A model generated the notes under the pieces. The model was not told the DNA's origin. It did no database searches and saw only the letters and a list, made by a program, of their open reading frames with translations. The position numbers and the translations under genes are program-made. Positions 7,336 through 15,547 of a stretch of DNA of 32,837 nucleotides are shown here, piece after piece (position 1 is the stretch's first letter; each line of letters opens with the position of its first letter). Where the stretch lies: assembly GCA_027858835.1 (NCBI GenBank), contig JAQIBY010000073.1:1-32837 (forward strand). Reading direction: 5' to 3'. Source of the DNA: Bacteroidales bacterium. GTDB lineage: Bacteria > Bacteroidota > Bacteroidia > Bacteroidales > ML635J-15.

Positions 7336-8088
7336 ATGGAAACAAATAACCAAGAGTATCGGATTAGTTTTTTTAAACCATCAAACCCACAAACTACTGC
7401 AAATCGCAATATGGTTTTATGGCTATTATTAATATGGACAGTGGCTATTTTTGGCTTCCATGTTGTGCTAAAACTTATTGAAGAACCAACGCCTGAACCA
7501 ATCTTACTAAGCTATCAGGAGGTCAGTCAAAACGTATATCAGGGAAACGCAAGTTTGAATGAAATGCAAACTTTTGCGAAAGTCCCATTGCAGGTGTTAA
7601 GTAAAGTTTTTATTGTACCTGAAGAGCGCATTGAATTGCAAAATGCCTTGAATTGGGCTATATTCCAGATTGCTGATGATGAAGAAAAAGACGCACTGAA
7701 AGCCGAAATTGCGAATTTTAAAGCCATAGAGGAGAAAACAACAGATATCCTTGCACAAGACTATCAACAGGCAAAAATTGAATTAATGGCAGTTGCGGCT
7801 CCTATGCTTGGTCTTTCAGACCGAGATGTCAGAACTAAAATATTACCACTCGAATTAAACACCGAGTATCCGCAAAATATGTCTGAGGAAAATATTGCTC
7901 AGCTTGAAACGGTACTCAATAAATATTTGATTCATAACGAATCCGTACTAACCAATATGACAGTACTCGGATTTCCATTTCATTACTTCTACACGGCAGT
8001 GTTCCTTTTAATACTATTTGTTGTCCTCTGCTGGATTTATTGCGTTAGAACCGATGTACTGAACAAAAAGTACGGAATTGACGATTAA
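7336..8088 (+). CDS. Enlarged DUF4212-like symporter small subunit
   Basis: A 250-residue membrane protein. TM1 lies at about 27-47 (MVLWLLLIWTVAIFGFHVVL) and TM2 at about 213-237, starting with GFPFHYFYTAVF and ending in a positively charged RTDVLNKKYG tail. Both resemble DUF4212, the small subunit (about 80-110 residues) that precedes VC_2705-type sodium/solute symporters. Its place 38 bp upstream of such a symporter supports this. The unusual part is a roughly 150-residue helical, Glu/Gln-rich segment between the two helices (about 50-205). By the topology it should be extracytoplasmic. It could dock the porin or TPR partner, or bind substrate; both are inference. It is the first gene of the run. 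The family call rests on TM motifs and context. Confidence 0.72.
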   Translation: METNNQEYRISFFKPSNPQTTANRNMVLWLLLIWTVAIFGFHVVLKLIEEPTPEPILLSYQEVSQNVYQGNASLNEMQTFAKVPLQVLSKVFIVPEERIELQNALNWAIFQIADDEEKDALKAEIANFKAIEEKTTDILAQDYQQAKIELMAVAAPMLGLSDRDVRTKILPLELNTEYPQNMSEENIAQLETVLNKYLIHNESVLTNMTVLGFPFHYFYTAVFLLILFVVLCWIYCVRTDVLNKKYGIDD

Positions 8089-8126
8089 TTTTTAAAACTA
8101 ATTATTAACCAGAAATTTTACTTGTT

Positions 8127-9797
8127 ATGAAACGATTTATCACATTAATAATACTGTTATTATCATCCACAGTTATTTTTGCAGCAAATGCTGCTACTGA
8201 CCTTGAAGGCGGTTTCAAACTTGGGCCGGCGATTATTATGATTACAATTCTCGTTATTTTCGTCATGGTCGGAATAATTTTCCGTGCAAAAAACACCAAT
8301 GACTTTTACGCTGCCGGTCGTGGCATTTCAAAAGTTGGCTCAGGGATGGCAATTGCCAGTAATTGGATGAGTGCAGCCTCATTCCTCGGAATGGCGGCGC
8401 TTATGTACGGTTCCGGATACCATGGCTTATCCTACGTTGTCGGATGGACAGGTGGTTATGTACTCTTACTAATTCTTATGGCCGGACAAATCCGGAAATA
8501 CGGGAAATATACTGCCGCTGATTTTATTGGGGACAGATATTATTCCAGAACTCTCAGAGCAGTTGCCGCTGTGATTGCAATTCTAATTTCGATTGCATAT
8601 TGTGTCGGACAATTTGGTGGTATCGGACTCCTTTTTAAATGGATTATGGGAATTGAATACTGGCTAGCTGTTGTAATTGGGGGAAGTGTTGTGTTAACTT
8701 ATACATTAATATCAGGGATGCTTGGTGTAACTAAAAACATGCAGATTCAGTATGTCATTATCATTATCTCATTCTTAATCCCGTTGTTTATTTTAACCTT
8801 TAAATTTGATTACTTCTGGCTATTGCCTCAAATCGGATACGGATCTGTTGTTTCTGACATTGTTGGTGGTATTCCACTTGCTGAAACTGCCGATCTCGTT
8901 AATAAATACGGACATGAATTTGCAATGGTACCAATGCCAGAATATGCAATGCCATGGGATCCTGCAACCGGACAAACTTTCTTCCAATGGATTGCAATTG
9001 CATTCTCATTAATGATTGGGACTGCCGGACTTCCTCACGTATTGCAACGTTTTTACGTTGTGCCTAATGCAAAGGATGCTAGATGGTCTGTTGTATGGGG
9101 ACTTTTCTTTATTTGTATCTTATACTGGAGCGCACCGGTTTACTCTGCTTTCGGACAAATCCTTTCGGCTCACCCCGAAATTGGGGCCCTGGAAAAAGAT
9201 GCAATTGTCGTTTATACCGCACAACTCGGAAATATTCATCCACTAATTGTCGGATTCCTAGCCGCAGGGGGTGTGTCAGCGGCTTTTTCAACCGTTTCAG
9301 GCTTGCTTGTCGCCGGCTCTTCTGCTTTTGCCCACGATTTATACGTGAAAGTTTTCAGACCGGATTCATCTCCTAAAATCCAGTTGCGTATGGCACGTTA
9401 TGGCACCGTTGTAATGGCTGTTATTGTCGCATCAATTGCACTTTTAAAACTTGCACTAATTGGACAACTTGTTGCGGTGGCATTTTCCCTTGCAGGTTGT
9501 ACTATCTTCCCTCTGTTTCTACTCGGAATATGGTGGAGTGGCTCCAATAAACAAGGTGCAATTGCCGGACTGATTGCCGGAGGACTCGTATCCTTAATTG
9601 CAATTGCATACTTTATTGCAGGAACGCAAGGGGTTACACTACCATTCAATGAGTTTATCGATTATTATCTCGGCGCATGGTATTTTGCGGTTTTTGGAGC
9701 TCCATTGGCAATAATTGTGCACATTATTGTTGCAAAGTTAACCCCGGAAACGCCTATTGAAATCCGTAAATTCCTGACTGAAAGCGTACATTCTTAA
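8127..9797 (+). CDS. Na+/solute symporter, VC_2705 subfamily (acetate-like)
   Basis: A sodium:solute symporter family transporter with about 13 membrane helices. It opens with a signal-like segment ending AANAA (about 1-23), as seen in ActP-type acetate permeases. Family motifs include NDFYAAGR (57-64), SNWMSAASFLGMAALMYGSG for the unwound TM1 region, GTAGLPHVLQRFYVVPNAKDAR in the middle, and a Ser-rich helix (AAFSTVSGLLVAGSSAFAHD) that carries Na2-site residues in this fold. Its length of 556 fits. The subfamily works with a DUF4212 small subunit, which is encoded upstream. The substrate is probably a short monocarboxylate such as acetate, but it cannot be read from sequence. The stop overlaps the next start (TAATG), indicating translational coupling with the TPR protein. 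Confidence 0.93.
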   Translation: MKRFITLIILLLSSTVIFAANAATDLEGGFKLGPAIIMITILVIFVMVGIIFRAKNTNDFYAAGRGISKVGSGMAIASNWMSAASFLGMAALMYGSGYHGLSYVVGWTGGYVLLLILMAGQIRKYGKYTAADFIGDRYYSRTLRAVAAVIAILISIAYCVGQFGGIGLLFKWIMGIEYWLAVVIGGSVVLTYTLISGMLGVTKNMQIQYVIIIISFLIPLFILTFKFDYFWLLPQIGYGSVVSDIVGGIPLAETADLVNKYGHEFAMVPMPEYAMPWDPATGQTFFQWIAIAFSLMIGTAGLPHVLQRFYVVPNAKDARWSVVWGLFFICILYWSAPVYSAFGQILSAHPEIGALEKDAIVVYTAQLGNIHPLIVGFLAAGGVSAAFSTVSGLLVAGSSAFAHDLYVKVFRPDSSPKIQLRMARYGTVVMAVIVASIALLKLALIGQLVAVAFSLAGCTIFPLFLLGIWWSGSNKQGAIAGLIAGGLVSLIAIAYFIAGTQGVTLPFNEFIDYYLGAWYFAVFGAPLAIIVHIIVAKLTPETPIEIRKFLTESVHS

Positions 9798-10591
9798 TGA
9801 GCTTTTTAAAAAATAAAAATACGAGAGTCATCATATTTGTTATGGTGACCCTCGTTGCTGTTAGCCTTGTCGTTTCTAAGCTTTATTATCAAAACGTCAA
9901 TCGTGCGGTTGACCCTCGAATTGTGCCGGCACGAGAAATGTACGGACAATATAACGACATGGCACAAGCGAATGATTTTAACGGGATTCTGCAACTTCTC
10001 GATTCCATAGAAAACATCTATCAAAGCATTCCGCATTACGAAAATGCATTTGAAATGGGCGTGCTCGCCAACAACAGAGCGGCTGTATATTTAACCTTGG
10101 CAATGCATAAAGACAGCATCTTAGTTCCTGCAGAATCTCAATTTTTATTGAAGCTGGATAAGGATACACTGCTAAATATGGCAATGCATGATATCACAAA
10201 GGCCGTTGATATTTACGAACATTGGAAAGATGAATATGCATCCCTTACAGAAGCCCAATGCAAATCGAAAATTCAATCAGATTTCTTCGTGGGCCTTGAA
10301 GAATATCCTGAAAAAGAAAAAGAAAAATTCTTAAAAACCAGACTAACTACTTTCATGCAAAACCAAGTGGAAATTGACAGACGATTATCTGTGAGTTATA
10401 CAAACATGGGCATTGCATACAGACAGCTGGAGGAATATGATCTTGCGATTGCCGCTTACCGCAAAGCAATGGCACTTTGGGATAAAAACCTGACTGCTGA
10501 AAACAATTTGAATGTTTTACTCGGACGGCCGATGAAAGAGCCTTCTGTCATACAGAAACTTTTTCCGCCTGACAAAGAAAAATCAGAATAA
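9797..10591 (+). CDS. Membrane-anchored TPR protein
   Basis: A 264-residue protein with one N-terminal membrane anchor (about 10-28) and a soluble helical body that should face the periplasm. The clearest repeat is a canonical TPR at about 197-230 (SYTNMGIAYRQLEEYDLAIA with AYRKAMALW), and weaker TPR-like helices precede it. TPRs bind other proteins, so an assembly or scaffold role for the transport complex is plausible; this is inference. The start ATG overlaps the symporter stop by one base, the tightest link in the run, which argues for a subunit of the same complex. The next gene starts 21 bp downstream. No family name beyond TPR can be given. Confidence 0.75.
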   Translation: MSFLKNKNTRVIIFVMVTLVAVSLVVSKLYYQNVNRAVDPRIVPAREMYGQYNDMAQANDFNGILQLLDSIENIYQSIPHYENAFEMGVLANNRAAVYLTLAMHKDSILVPAESQFLLKLDKDTLLNMAMHDITKAVDIYEHWKDEYASLTEAQCKSKIQSDFFVGLEEYPEKEKEKFLKTRLTTFMQNQVEIDRRLSVSYTNMGIAYRQLEEYDLAIAAYRKAMALWDKNLTAENNLNVLLGRPMKEPSVIQKLFPPDKEKSE

Positions 10592-10612
10592 TCACTTAAA
10601 AAACTAATTGTT

Positions 10613-11893
10613 GTGAAAAATTTAAAACGCTTTATTATTATCGTCCTGCTGATGGTACCGATTGCTCTATCAGCTCAAAATTCTGATGAAGACAAACCTG
10701 ATTACGGAATTCATTGGTCAGGCTTCGTGAAAAATGATTTCTTTTTTGACACAAGACAAGTTGTATCAGCACGTGAAGGACATTTTTTATTATACCCTAC
10801 TCCTGTGAGTCTCGATGTCGATGATAAAGATATCAATGCACAGGGAGGCTTAAATTTCCTTTCAATTCAATCCAGACTTACTGGTAAAATTACCGGTCCG
10901 GATGCGTTCGGAGCAAAAACTTCAGGAGTAATTGAAGGTGCGTTTTTCGGACATTCAAATCTTGATATTAACGGATTTAGATTGCGACATGCTTTCGTAA
11001 AGCTCGACTGGACAAATACTCAACTATTGTTTGGGCAATACTGGCATATGATGTTTGTTCCCGAATGTTTTCCCGGAACGATCTCATTTAATACTGGAGT
11101 GCCGTTTCAGTATTTTTCCAGAAATCCGCAAATTCGATTGACACAAAAAATTGGTGATAATGCCAAGTTTGCTATTGCTGCTGCCACACAACGTGATTTT
11201 GCCAGCCCCGGTGGATACACAAGCCTAAGTAATGCAATGATTCCTGATATGCAGGCGCAATTCCAAATCAAAGCTTCTGATGCCTTATTGGTAGGTTTAA
11301 CCGGTGGATATAAAACCCTTAAGCCAAGATTATCAACGAATGCAAATTACATTGCAGAAAATACAGTTGGTGGGTTTACATCAAATTTATTCATGCGATT
11401 AAAAACAGAACCTATTACTGTTAAGCTTCAAGGGATATGGGCTCAAAATGCATTCGATGGATTAATGATTGGTGGTTTTATGATTAAGGATTTTACTGAT
11501 CCAGCAAAAGACTATAGGTCATATACCCCAATTAACACAATGAGCGCTTGGCTCGACATCCATACAAACGGCAAAAAGTACCAATTTGGATTATTTGCCG
11601 GTTATTCACAAAATATGGGAAGCTTTGATGAAGTGGCTGACACTGTCTTTAATGCTGGCATGAATACAAGCTATGCACGTGGAGCAAATATCGATTTTCT
11701 GTATAGAGTTTCTCCGAGAATGCATGTGAATTGCGGAAAATTTCGTCTCGCCGGAGAAGTTGAATATACCGTAGCTGCATATGCAACTGCTGATGAATTT
11801 GGCGCCCTCAACATTGACAAATACGGAAAAATTACAGAATCTGAAATGGTTGGAAACGTAAGACTTCTCATGTCTGCATATTATTTCTTTTAA
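10613..11893 (+). CDS. Porin-like outer-membrane beta-barrel protein
   Basis: A 426-residue protein with a signal peptide (about 1-21, cut after ALSA). The body alternates hydrophobic and polar residues, with glycine- and aromatic-rich strands, and the C-terminus is aromatic (SAYYFF), as in outer-membrane barrels. The stretch FGQYWHMMFVPECFPGTISF (about 140-159) resembles a conserved segment of DcaP-like and related Gram-negative porins. I am not sure of the exact family. In this operon it is a natural outer-membrane entry route for the symporter's substrate, by inference. The start codon is GTG at 10613, 21 bp after the TPR gene. Downstream, a 69-bp spacer leads to the phosphoesterase. Confidence 0.75.
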   Translation: MKNLKRFIIIVLLMVPIALSAQNSDEDKPDYGIHWSGFVKNDFFFDTRQVVSAREGHFLLYPTPVSLDVDDKDINAQGGLNFLSIQSRLTGKITGPDAFGAKTSGVIEGAFFGHSNLDINGFRLRHAFVKLDWTNTQLLFGQYWHMMFVPECFPGTISFNTGVPFQYFSRNPQIRLTQKIGDNAKFAIAAATQRDFASPGGYTSLSNAMIPDMQAQFQIKASDALLVGLTGGYKTLKPRLSTNANYIAENTVGGFTSNLFMRLKTEPITVKLQGIWAQNAFDGLMIGGFMIKDFTDPAKDYRSYTPINTMSAWLDIHTNGKKYQFGLFAGYSQNMGSFDEVADTVFNAGMNTSYARGANIDFLYRVSPRMHVNCGKFRLAGEVEYTVAAYATADEFGALNIDKYGKITESEMVGNVRLLMSAYYFF

Positions 11894-11962
11894 AAACAGA
11901 CTTGTAACAATAACGATTAACAACACGTAACATCATATACTCTATTGTAACAATTTTTGTTC

Positions 11963-12709
11963 ATGAAATTGGCATTTATCTCTGATATCCATGAGGACAT
12001 TGTAAGTTTACGGCTTGCAATTAGCATGCTCGAAAAATATAAGCCTGATAAATTGATTTGCTTAGGAGATATCTGTGGGTTTAATCCACTGTATTACAAA
12101 TACTTTGATCAAAGAAATGCCCACGAGTGTTTGCGCATCATAAAACAAAATTGCGATGTAATTCTTCCTGGAAATCATGATTATTATGCATCAAAATCTT
12201 TACCCGGAATTTCTCCGAAATTTGAATTTCCTGCAAATTGGTATGAACTGGATTATTTACAAAAACAAAAAATTGCAAACGGAAAATTGTGGGATTATGA
12301 GTATTCAGAACTAAATCCGATGTTGAGTCATAGCGATATAGATTTTCTTCAGAATCTTAAGCAAATTTGTCGGATTGAAACTGAAATGGGCGGCCTTTTA
12401 GCCTCGCATTATATTTATCCGAATTTGTCCGGGATGGAAGTGGGTTTTTGCAAAACACCGACAGATTATATCCCACATTTTGATTACATGAAAACTCATC
12501 AGGTAAATGTCGCAGTCGCGGGACATGCTCACGCCTCAAGATTATTATGTGTAACAAAACAGAAAATCCATAAAGTCAAATTCGGAAAAAAATGTGAAGT
12601 GGATAAGCAAATGATTTTACTCTGCCCCCCAATTGCCAGAGGTGCATTCAAACAAGGTTTTTTAATTTTGGATACAAAAGAGAAAATCTCTCGTGCCATA
12701 CGTATTTAA
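11963..12709 (+). CDS. Calcineurin-like metallophosphoesterase
   Basis: A 248-residue cytoplasmic metallophosphoesterase. All dinuclear-metal motifs are in order: SDIHED (DxH) near the N-terminus, CLGDICG (GD), PGNHDYY (GNHD), a later SHY histidine, and AGHAHASR (GHxH). The protein should therefore be active, on a phosphodiester or phosphomonoester that cannot be read from sequence. It has no signal peptide. The start is placed at ATG 11963; a TTG at 11957 would add only two residues. The gene lies between the porin and the nucleotidyltransferase sensor, whose start follows 12 bp later. If that enzyme modifies a protein or makes a nucleotide signal, this hydrolase is a candidate for reversing it. 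That link is a hypothesis from gene order. Confidence 0.85.
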   Translation: MKLAFISDIHEDIVSLRLAISMLEKYKPDKLICLGDICGFNPLYYKYFDQRNAHECLRIIKQNCDVILPGNHDYYASKSLPGISPKFEFPANWYELDYLQKQKIANGKLWDYEYSELNPMLSHSDIDFLQNLKQICRIETEMGGLLASHYIYPNLSGMEVGFCKTPTDYIPHFDYMKTHQVNVAVAGHAHASRLLCVTKQKIHKVKFGKKCEVDKQMILLCPPIARGAFKQGFLILDTKEKISRAIRI

Positions 12710-12721
12710 TGTTGTAACGCT

Positions 12722-15190
12722 ATGAAAAACAAATCACTACGCCGTGTTTTTATTGGGATTATACTGCCCTCTATCGTGGCTATCTTCTTGTTTTTTCTTT
12801 CTGTTTGGTTATTTATTATCCCAATCGTCGAGAAAAACATGATGGATAATAAAAAAGAAATGATTGGTGAATTAACAAACACTGCATGGAGCCTGATTGA
12901 CGAATTTTATCAGGATTATACCGACTCAATATACACTAAGGCGGAAGCCCAACAACTTGCAACATCCAAAATTGAGCTTATGCGTTACGGAAACGACGGG
13001 AAAGATTATTTCTGGATTAGCGATATGAGCCCTAAAATGGTGATGCATCCTTACAGAAAGGATTTAAACGGAAAATCTCTGAGAAATTACGAAGACCCCA
13101 ACGGATTTAAGCTGTTTGTTGAAGCAGTCAACATTGCCGAAGAATCCGGAGAGGGATATCTCGATTATTATTGGCAGCTTAGGGAAGACACAAGTCATAT
13201 CGTTCAGAAAATATCCTATGTTAAAGCCTTTCCTGAATGGAATTGGATTGTTGGGACTGGAATTTATATTGAAGATGTACAGCAGGATATTTCGGCACTG
13301 AAAAATCAAATTATCAACATATCCCTTGTCATTACAGGTATTATAGCTCTTATTCTACTCTTTATTATAAGACAAAGCTTTCGTACCGAGTCAAAACGAA
13401 GTCAGGCTGAAACAAGCTTAAAATCTTCACGTGAAAAATTCAAATCATTGGTAGAGGCATCTACTGAAGGCACTTTATTATTAGTTGATAATCAGGTGAT
13501 TTATGCAAATCAAACCTTTGCTCTATTTTCAGGGTATCAAACAGAGCAACTTTTAAGATTACGTTTTGATGACTTATTTGATATGTCATGGAAAACTATG
13601 TTGAAACGAATCGAAGAACCAGGAAAATCTGTTACCCTTGAGGGATACCTCAAAGACCATAATGGAAACCCAAAAGAAATGGTCATTTCTTTAAGTAAAA
13701 CCTATGCGCAAAATGAAACCAGAGTAATTGTTACTACGCGAGAACTAGGAATGCAGCAGCGCTTAAAAATTGCCGAACAGCAACTCAGTAAGGATATTGA
13801 AAATGCACTGATTATGATGAATCAACCGATTAGCCAATATGTTGAGTCTATCATTTCTTGTGAACCGGACTTCCCTATTTCAGCTGCAGCACAAAAAATG
13901 ACACGCCATAAAAAAGCATTTATCCTTGTGAAGCAAAATCAGCGATATCTTGGATTGGTAACACATGCAGACATTTGTGAAAGAGCGGTTTCCGATGGCA
14001 TTTCTTTGGTTGAGCCAATTACGGAAATAATGAGTGCTCCAATTCCTTATATTCAACATGATGCTTTAATGCCGGAATTACTGAATACATTTAAAGCAAA
14101 AACCACCGATTTTTTGTGTTTAAAAAATGCGCAAAATAAAATCACCGGAGTAATCGCTAAAACAGCAGTAATTAACCCTCATGGAAATGCAATTAGTGTC
14201 CTCTTGCAAGAAATTCAGCTTTGTGATACGGAAAATGATATGAAAGCGATTTTCCTGAAAGTACCTGCAATGATTCGTGGAATGATAAGCGGTGGCATAA
14301 AACCGGAAAATATAACCCGATTAATTAGTTCGGTGGTTGACAGAATTGCATGTCGGGCAATAGAGATTGCGATTGATGAGTTTGGATCAGCACCCTGTGA
14401 TTTTGCTTTTGTCGCACTAGGCAGTGAAGCCAGAGCAGAACAAACTTTGTTGACAGATCAGGACAATGCCATCATTTTTGATGATAAATTTGCTGATAAC
14501 CAGAATGCAATCGATTATTTCATGGAACTGGCAAATCGCGTAAACCACTTGATGCATAGTGCCGGCATTCATTTGTGTGATGGTGAAATTATGGCGAATA
14601 ATCCGAAATGGAATAAGCCATTAGCTGACTGGAAAGCCTATTTTACAAAATGGATACATAAAAGCGATCCGGAAAGTTTACTCGATGCGTCAATATTTTT
14701 TGACATGAAAGCAATTTATGGGCAAGATAAGTTTGTTGAGGAGCTTCAAGAACATATCCTTACTGAAGTGAAAAACAAAGCTGTTTTCTTTCAGCACATG
14801 GCTCAGATTATGATACAAATTAAAATGCCATCCGTAACTGCCAATGAAATAGACATAAAAAAAATAATGCTTCCACTGACCGGTTTTGCTCGGATTTACA
14901 GCTTGCGTTGTCCTGAATACGAGACAAATACTGTGAGTCGATTAAAATTAGCTGCAAAAAACAAACAAATTACACTTGCAGCGGAAAAAGACTTGCTTCA
15001 GGTTTATGATTTTTTGATGGGAAAACGCATTGAGCTGCAAGCTGATTTGATTCTGCAAGGAGAAAAACCCAAGAACGAAATGCAAACATCCGAACTTTCT
15101 GAATTTGAGTTAAGTGCTTTGAAAAAAGCGATTTCTATTCTTGCCGAATATCAAGTTCAATTATCTGCAGATTTTAAAGGCATGGTTTAG
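12722..15190 (+). CDS. Cache-PAS-CBS-DUF294 nucleotidyltransferase sensor
   Basis: An 822-residue transmembrane signalling protein. In order: TM1 (about 10-34); an extracytoplasmic single-Cache domain (about 40-195, with GNDGKDYFWISD and FPEWNWIVGTGIYIEDV); TM2 (197-217); a short linker helix; a PAS domain (about 237-342); a CBS pair (about 375-485); a DUF294 GlnD-like nucleotidyltransferase (about 495-640); and a helical DUF294 C-terminal domain (about 655-815). The nucleotidyltransferase motif GS-x10-DxD is intact (G567, S568, D579, D581), so catalysis is likely. Proteobacterial DUF294 proteins are typically cNMP-CBS-CBS-DUF294 and often lie next to VC_2705 symporters. Here Cache and PAS replace the cNMP domain. 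Small carboxylates are common Cache ligands. A role sensing the symporter's substrate and controlling uptake by nucleotidylation is inferred. It is the last gene of the run. Confidence 0.88.
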   Translation: MKNKSLRRVFIGIILPSIVAIFLFFLSVWLFIIPIVEKNMMDNKKEMIGELTNTAWSLIDEFYQDYTDSIYTKAEAQQLATSKIELMRYGNDGKDYFWISDMSPKMVMHPYRKDLNGKSLRNYEDPNGFKLFVEAVNIAEESGEGYLDYYWQLREDTSHIVQKISYVKAFPEWNWIVGTGIYIEDVQQDISALKNQIINISLVITGIIALILLFIIRQSFRTESKRSQAETSLKSSREKFKSLVEASTEGTLLLVDNQVIYANQTFALFSGYQTEQLLRLRFDDLFDMSWKTMLKRIEEPGKSVTLEGYLKDHNGNPKEMVISLSKTYAQNETRVIVTTRELGMQQRLKIAEQQLSKDIENALIMMNQPISQYVESIISCEPDFPISAAAQKMTRHKKAFILVKQNQRYLGLVTHADICERAVSDGISLVEPITEIMSAPIPYIQHDALMPELLNTFKAKTTDFLCLKNAQNKITGVIAKTAVINPHGNAISVLLQEIQLCDTENDMKAIFLKVPAMIRGMISGGIKPENITRLISSVVDRIACRAIEIAIDEFGSAPCDFAFVALGSEARAEQTLLTDQDNAIIFDDKFADNQNAIDYFMELANRVNHLMHSAGIHLCDGEIMANNPKWNKPLADWKAYFTKWIHKSDPESLLDASIFFDMKAIYGQDKFVEELQEHILTEVKNKAVFFQHMAQIMIQIKMPSVTANEIDIKKIMLPLTGFARIYSLRCPEYETNTVSRLKLAAKNKQITLAAEKDLLQVYDFLMGKRIELQADLILQGEKPKNEMQTSELSEFELSALKKAISILAEYQVQLSADFKGMV

Positions 15191-15298
15191 AATCATTGTA
15201 ATTCAGGAAAATTAACTAGAGCTTTGAAACAAAAAGATGATTTCGTTTTAATGCACGCTTCAAAACTCTCGAAAGGAGATAATCTTTTGTAAAGCTGG

Positions 15299-15547
15299 CT
15301 ACTCCTCTCCCTTTGCTTTTTTTAAATTATCCATTTGTCGTCGTACATAAAAGCCGAGAATGAAACCTGAAACCAGCATTGCAATTCCTTCCAATAGCAG
15401 TTCTTTTGTTTTCATTTCTGAGAAATATTCCGAAACACTCAATTCTGTGACGATGAGGATTCGGTACATATGAAAAAACAAAAACAGAAACATCCCGATA
15501 AGGAAACCTCGGGTTAGAATAAAGTAAAGCTTTTCTGATTTTTTCAT
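15299..15547 (-). CDS. Small two-helix membrane protein
   Basis: An 82-residue hypothetical protein with two hydrophobic helices (about 8-34 and 50-68), a short charged loop between them and a basic/acidic C-terminus (RRQMDNLKKAKGEE). I recognise no family. Its ATG overlaps the stop of the MscS gene in an ATGA tetranucleotide, so translation is probably coupled. It may be an accessory subunit of the channel, but nothing in the sequence proves this. It converges with the sensor gene across a 108-bp gap without a clear terminator. Confidence 0.7.
   Translation of the reverse strand: MKKSEKLYFILTRGFLIGMFLFLFFHMYRILIVTELSVSEYFSEMKTKELLLEGIAMLVSGFILGFYVRRQMDNLKKAKGEE

Noticed and set aside
15191-15298. 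Terminator between the sensor gene and the convergent small membrane gene
   Set aside because: Only a weak imperfect stem (AGAGCTTTGAA with TTCAAAACTCT) separated by a loop of about 30 nt, with no T run.
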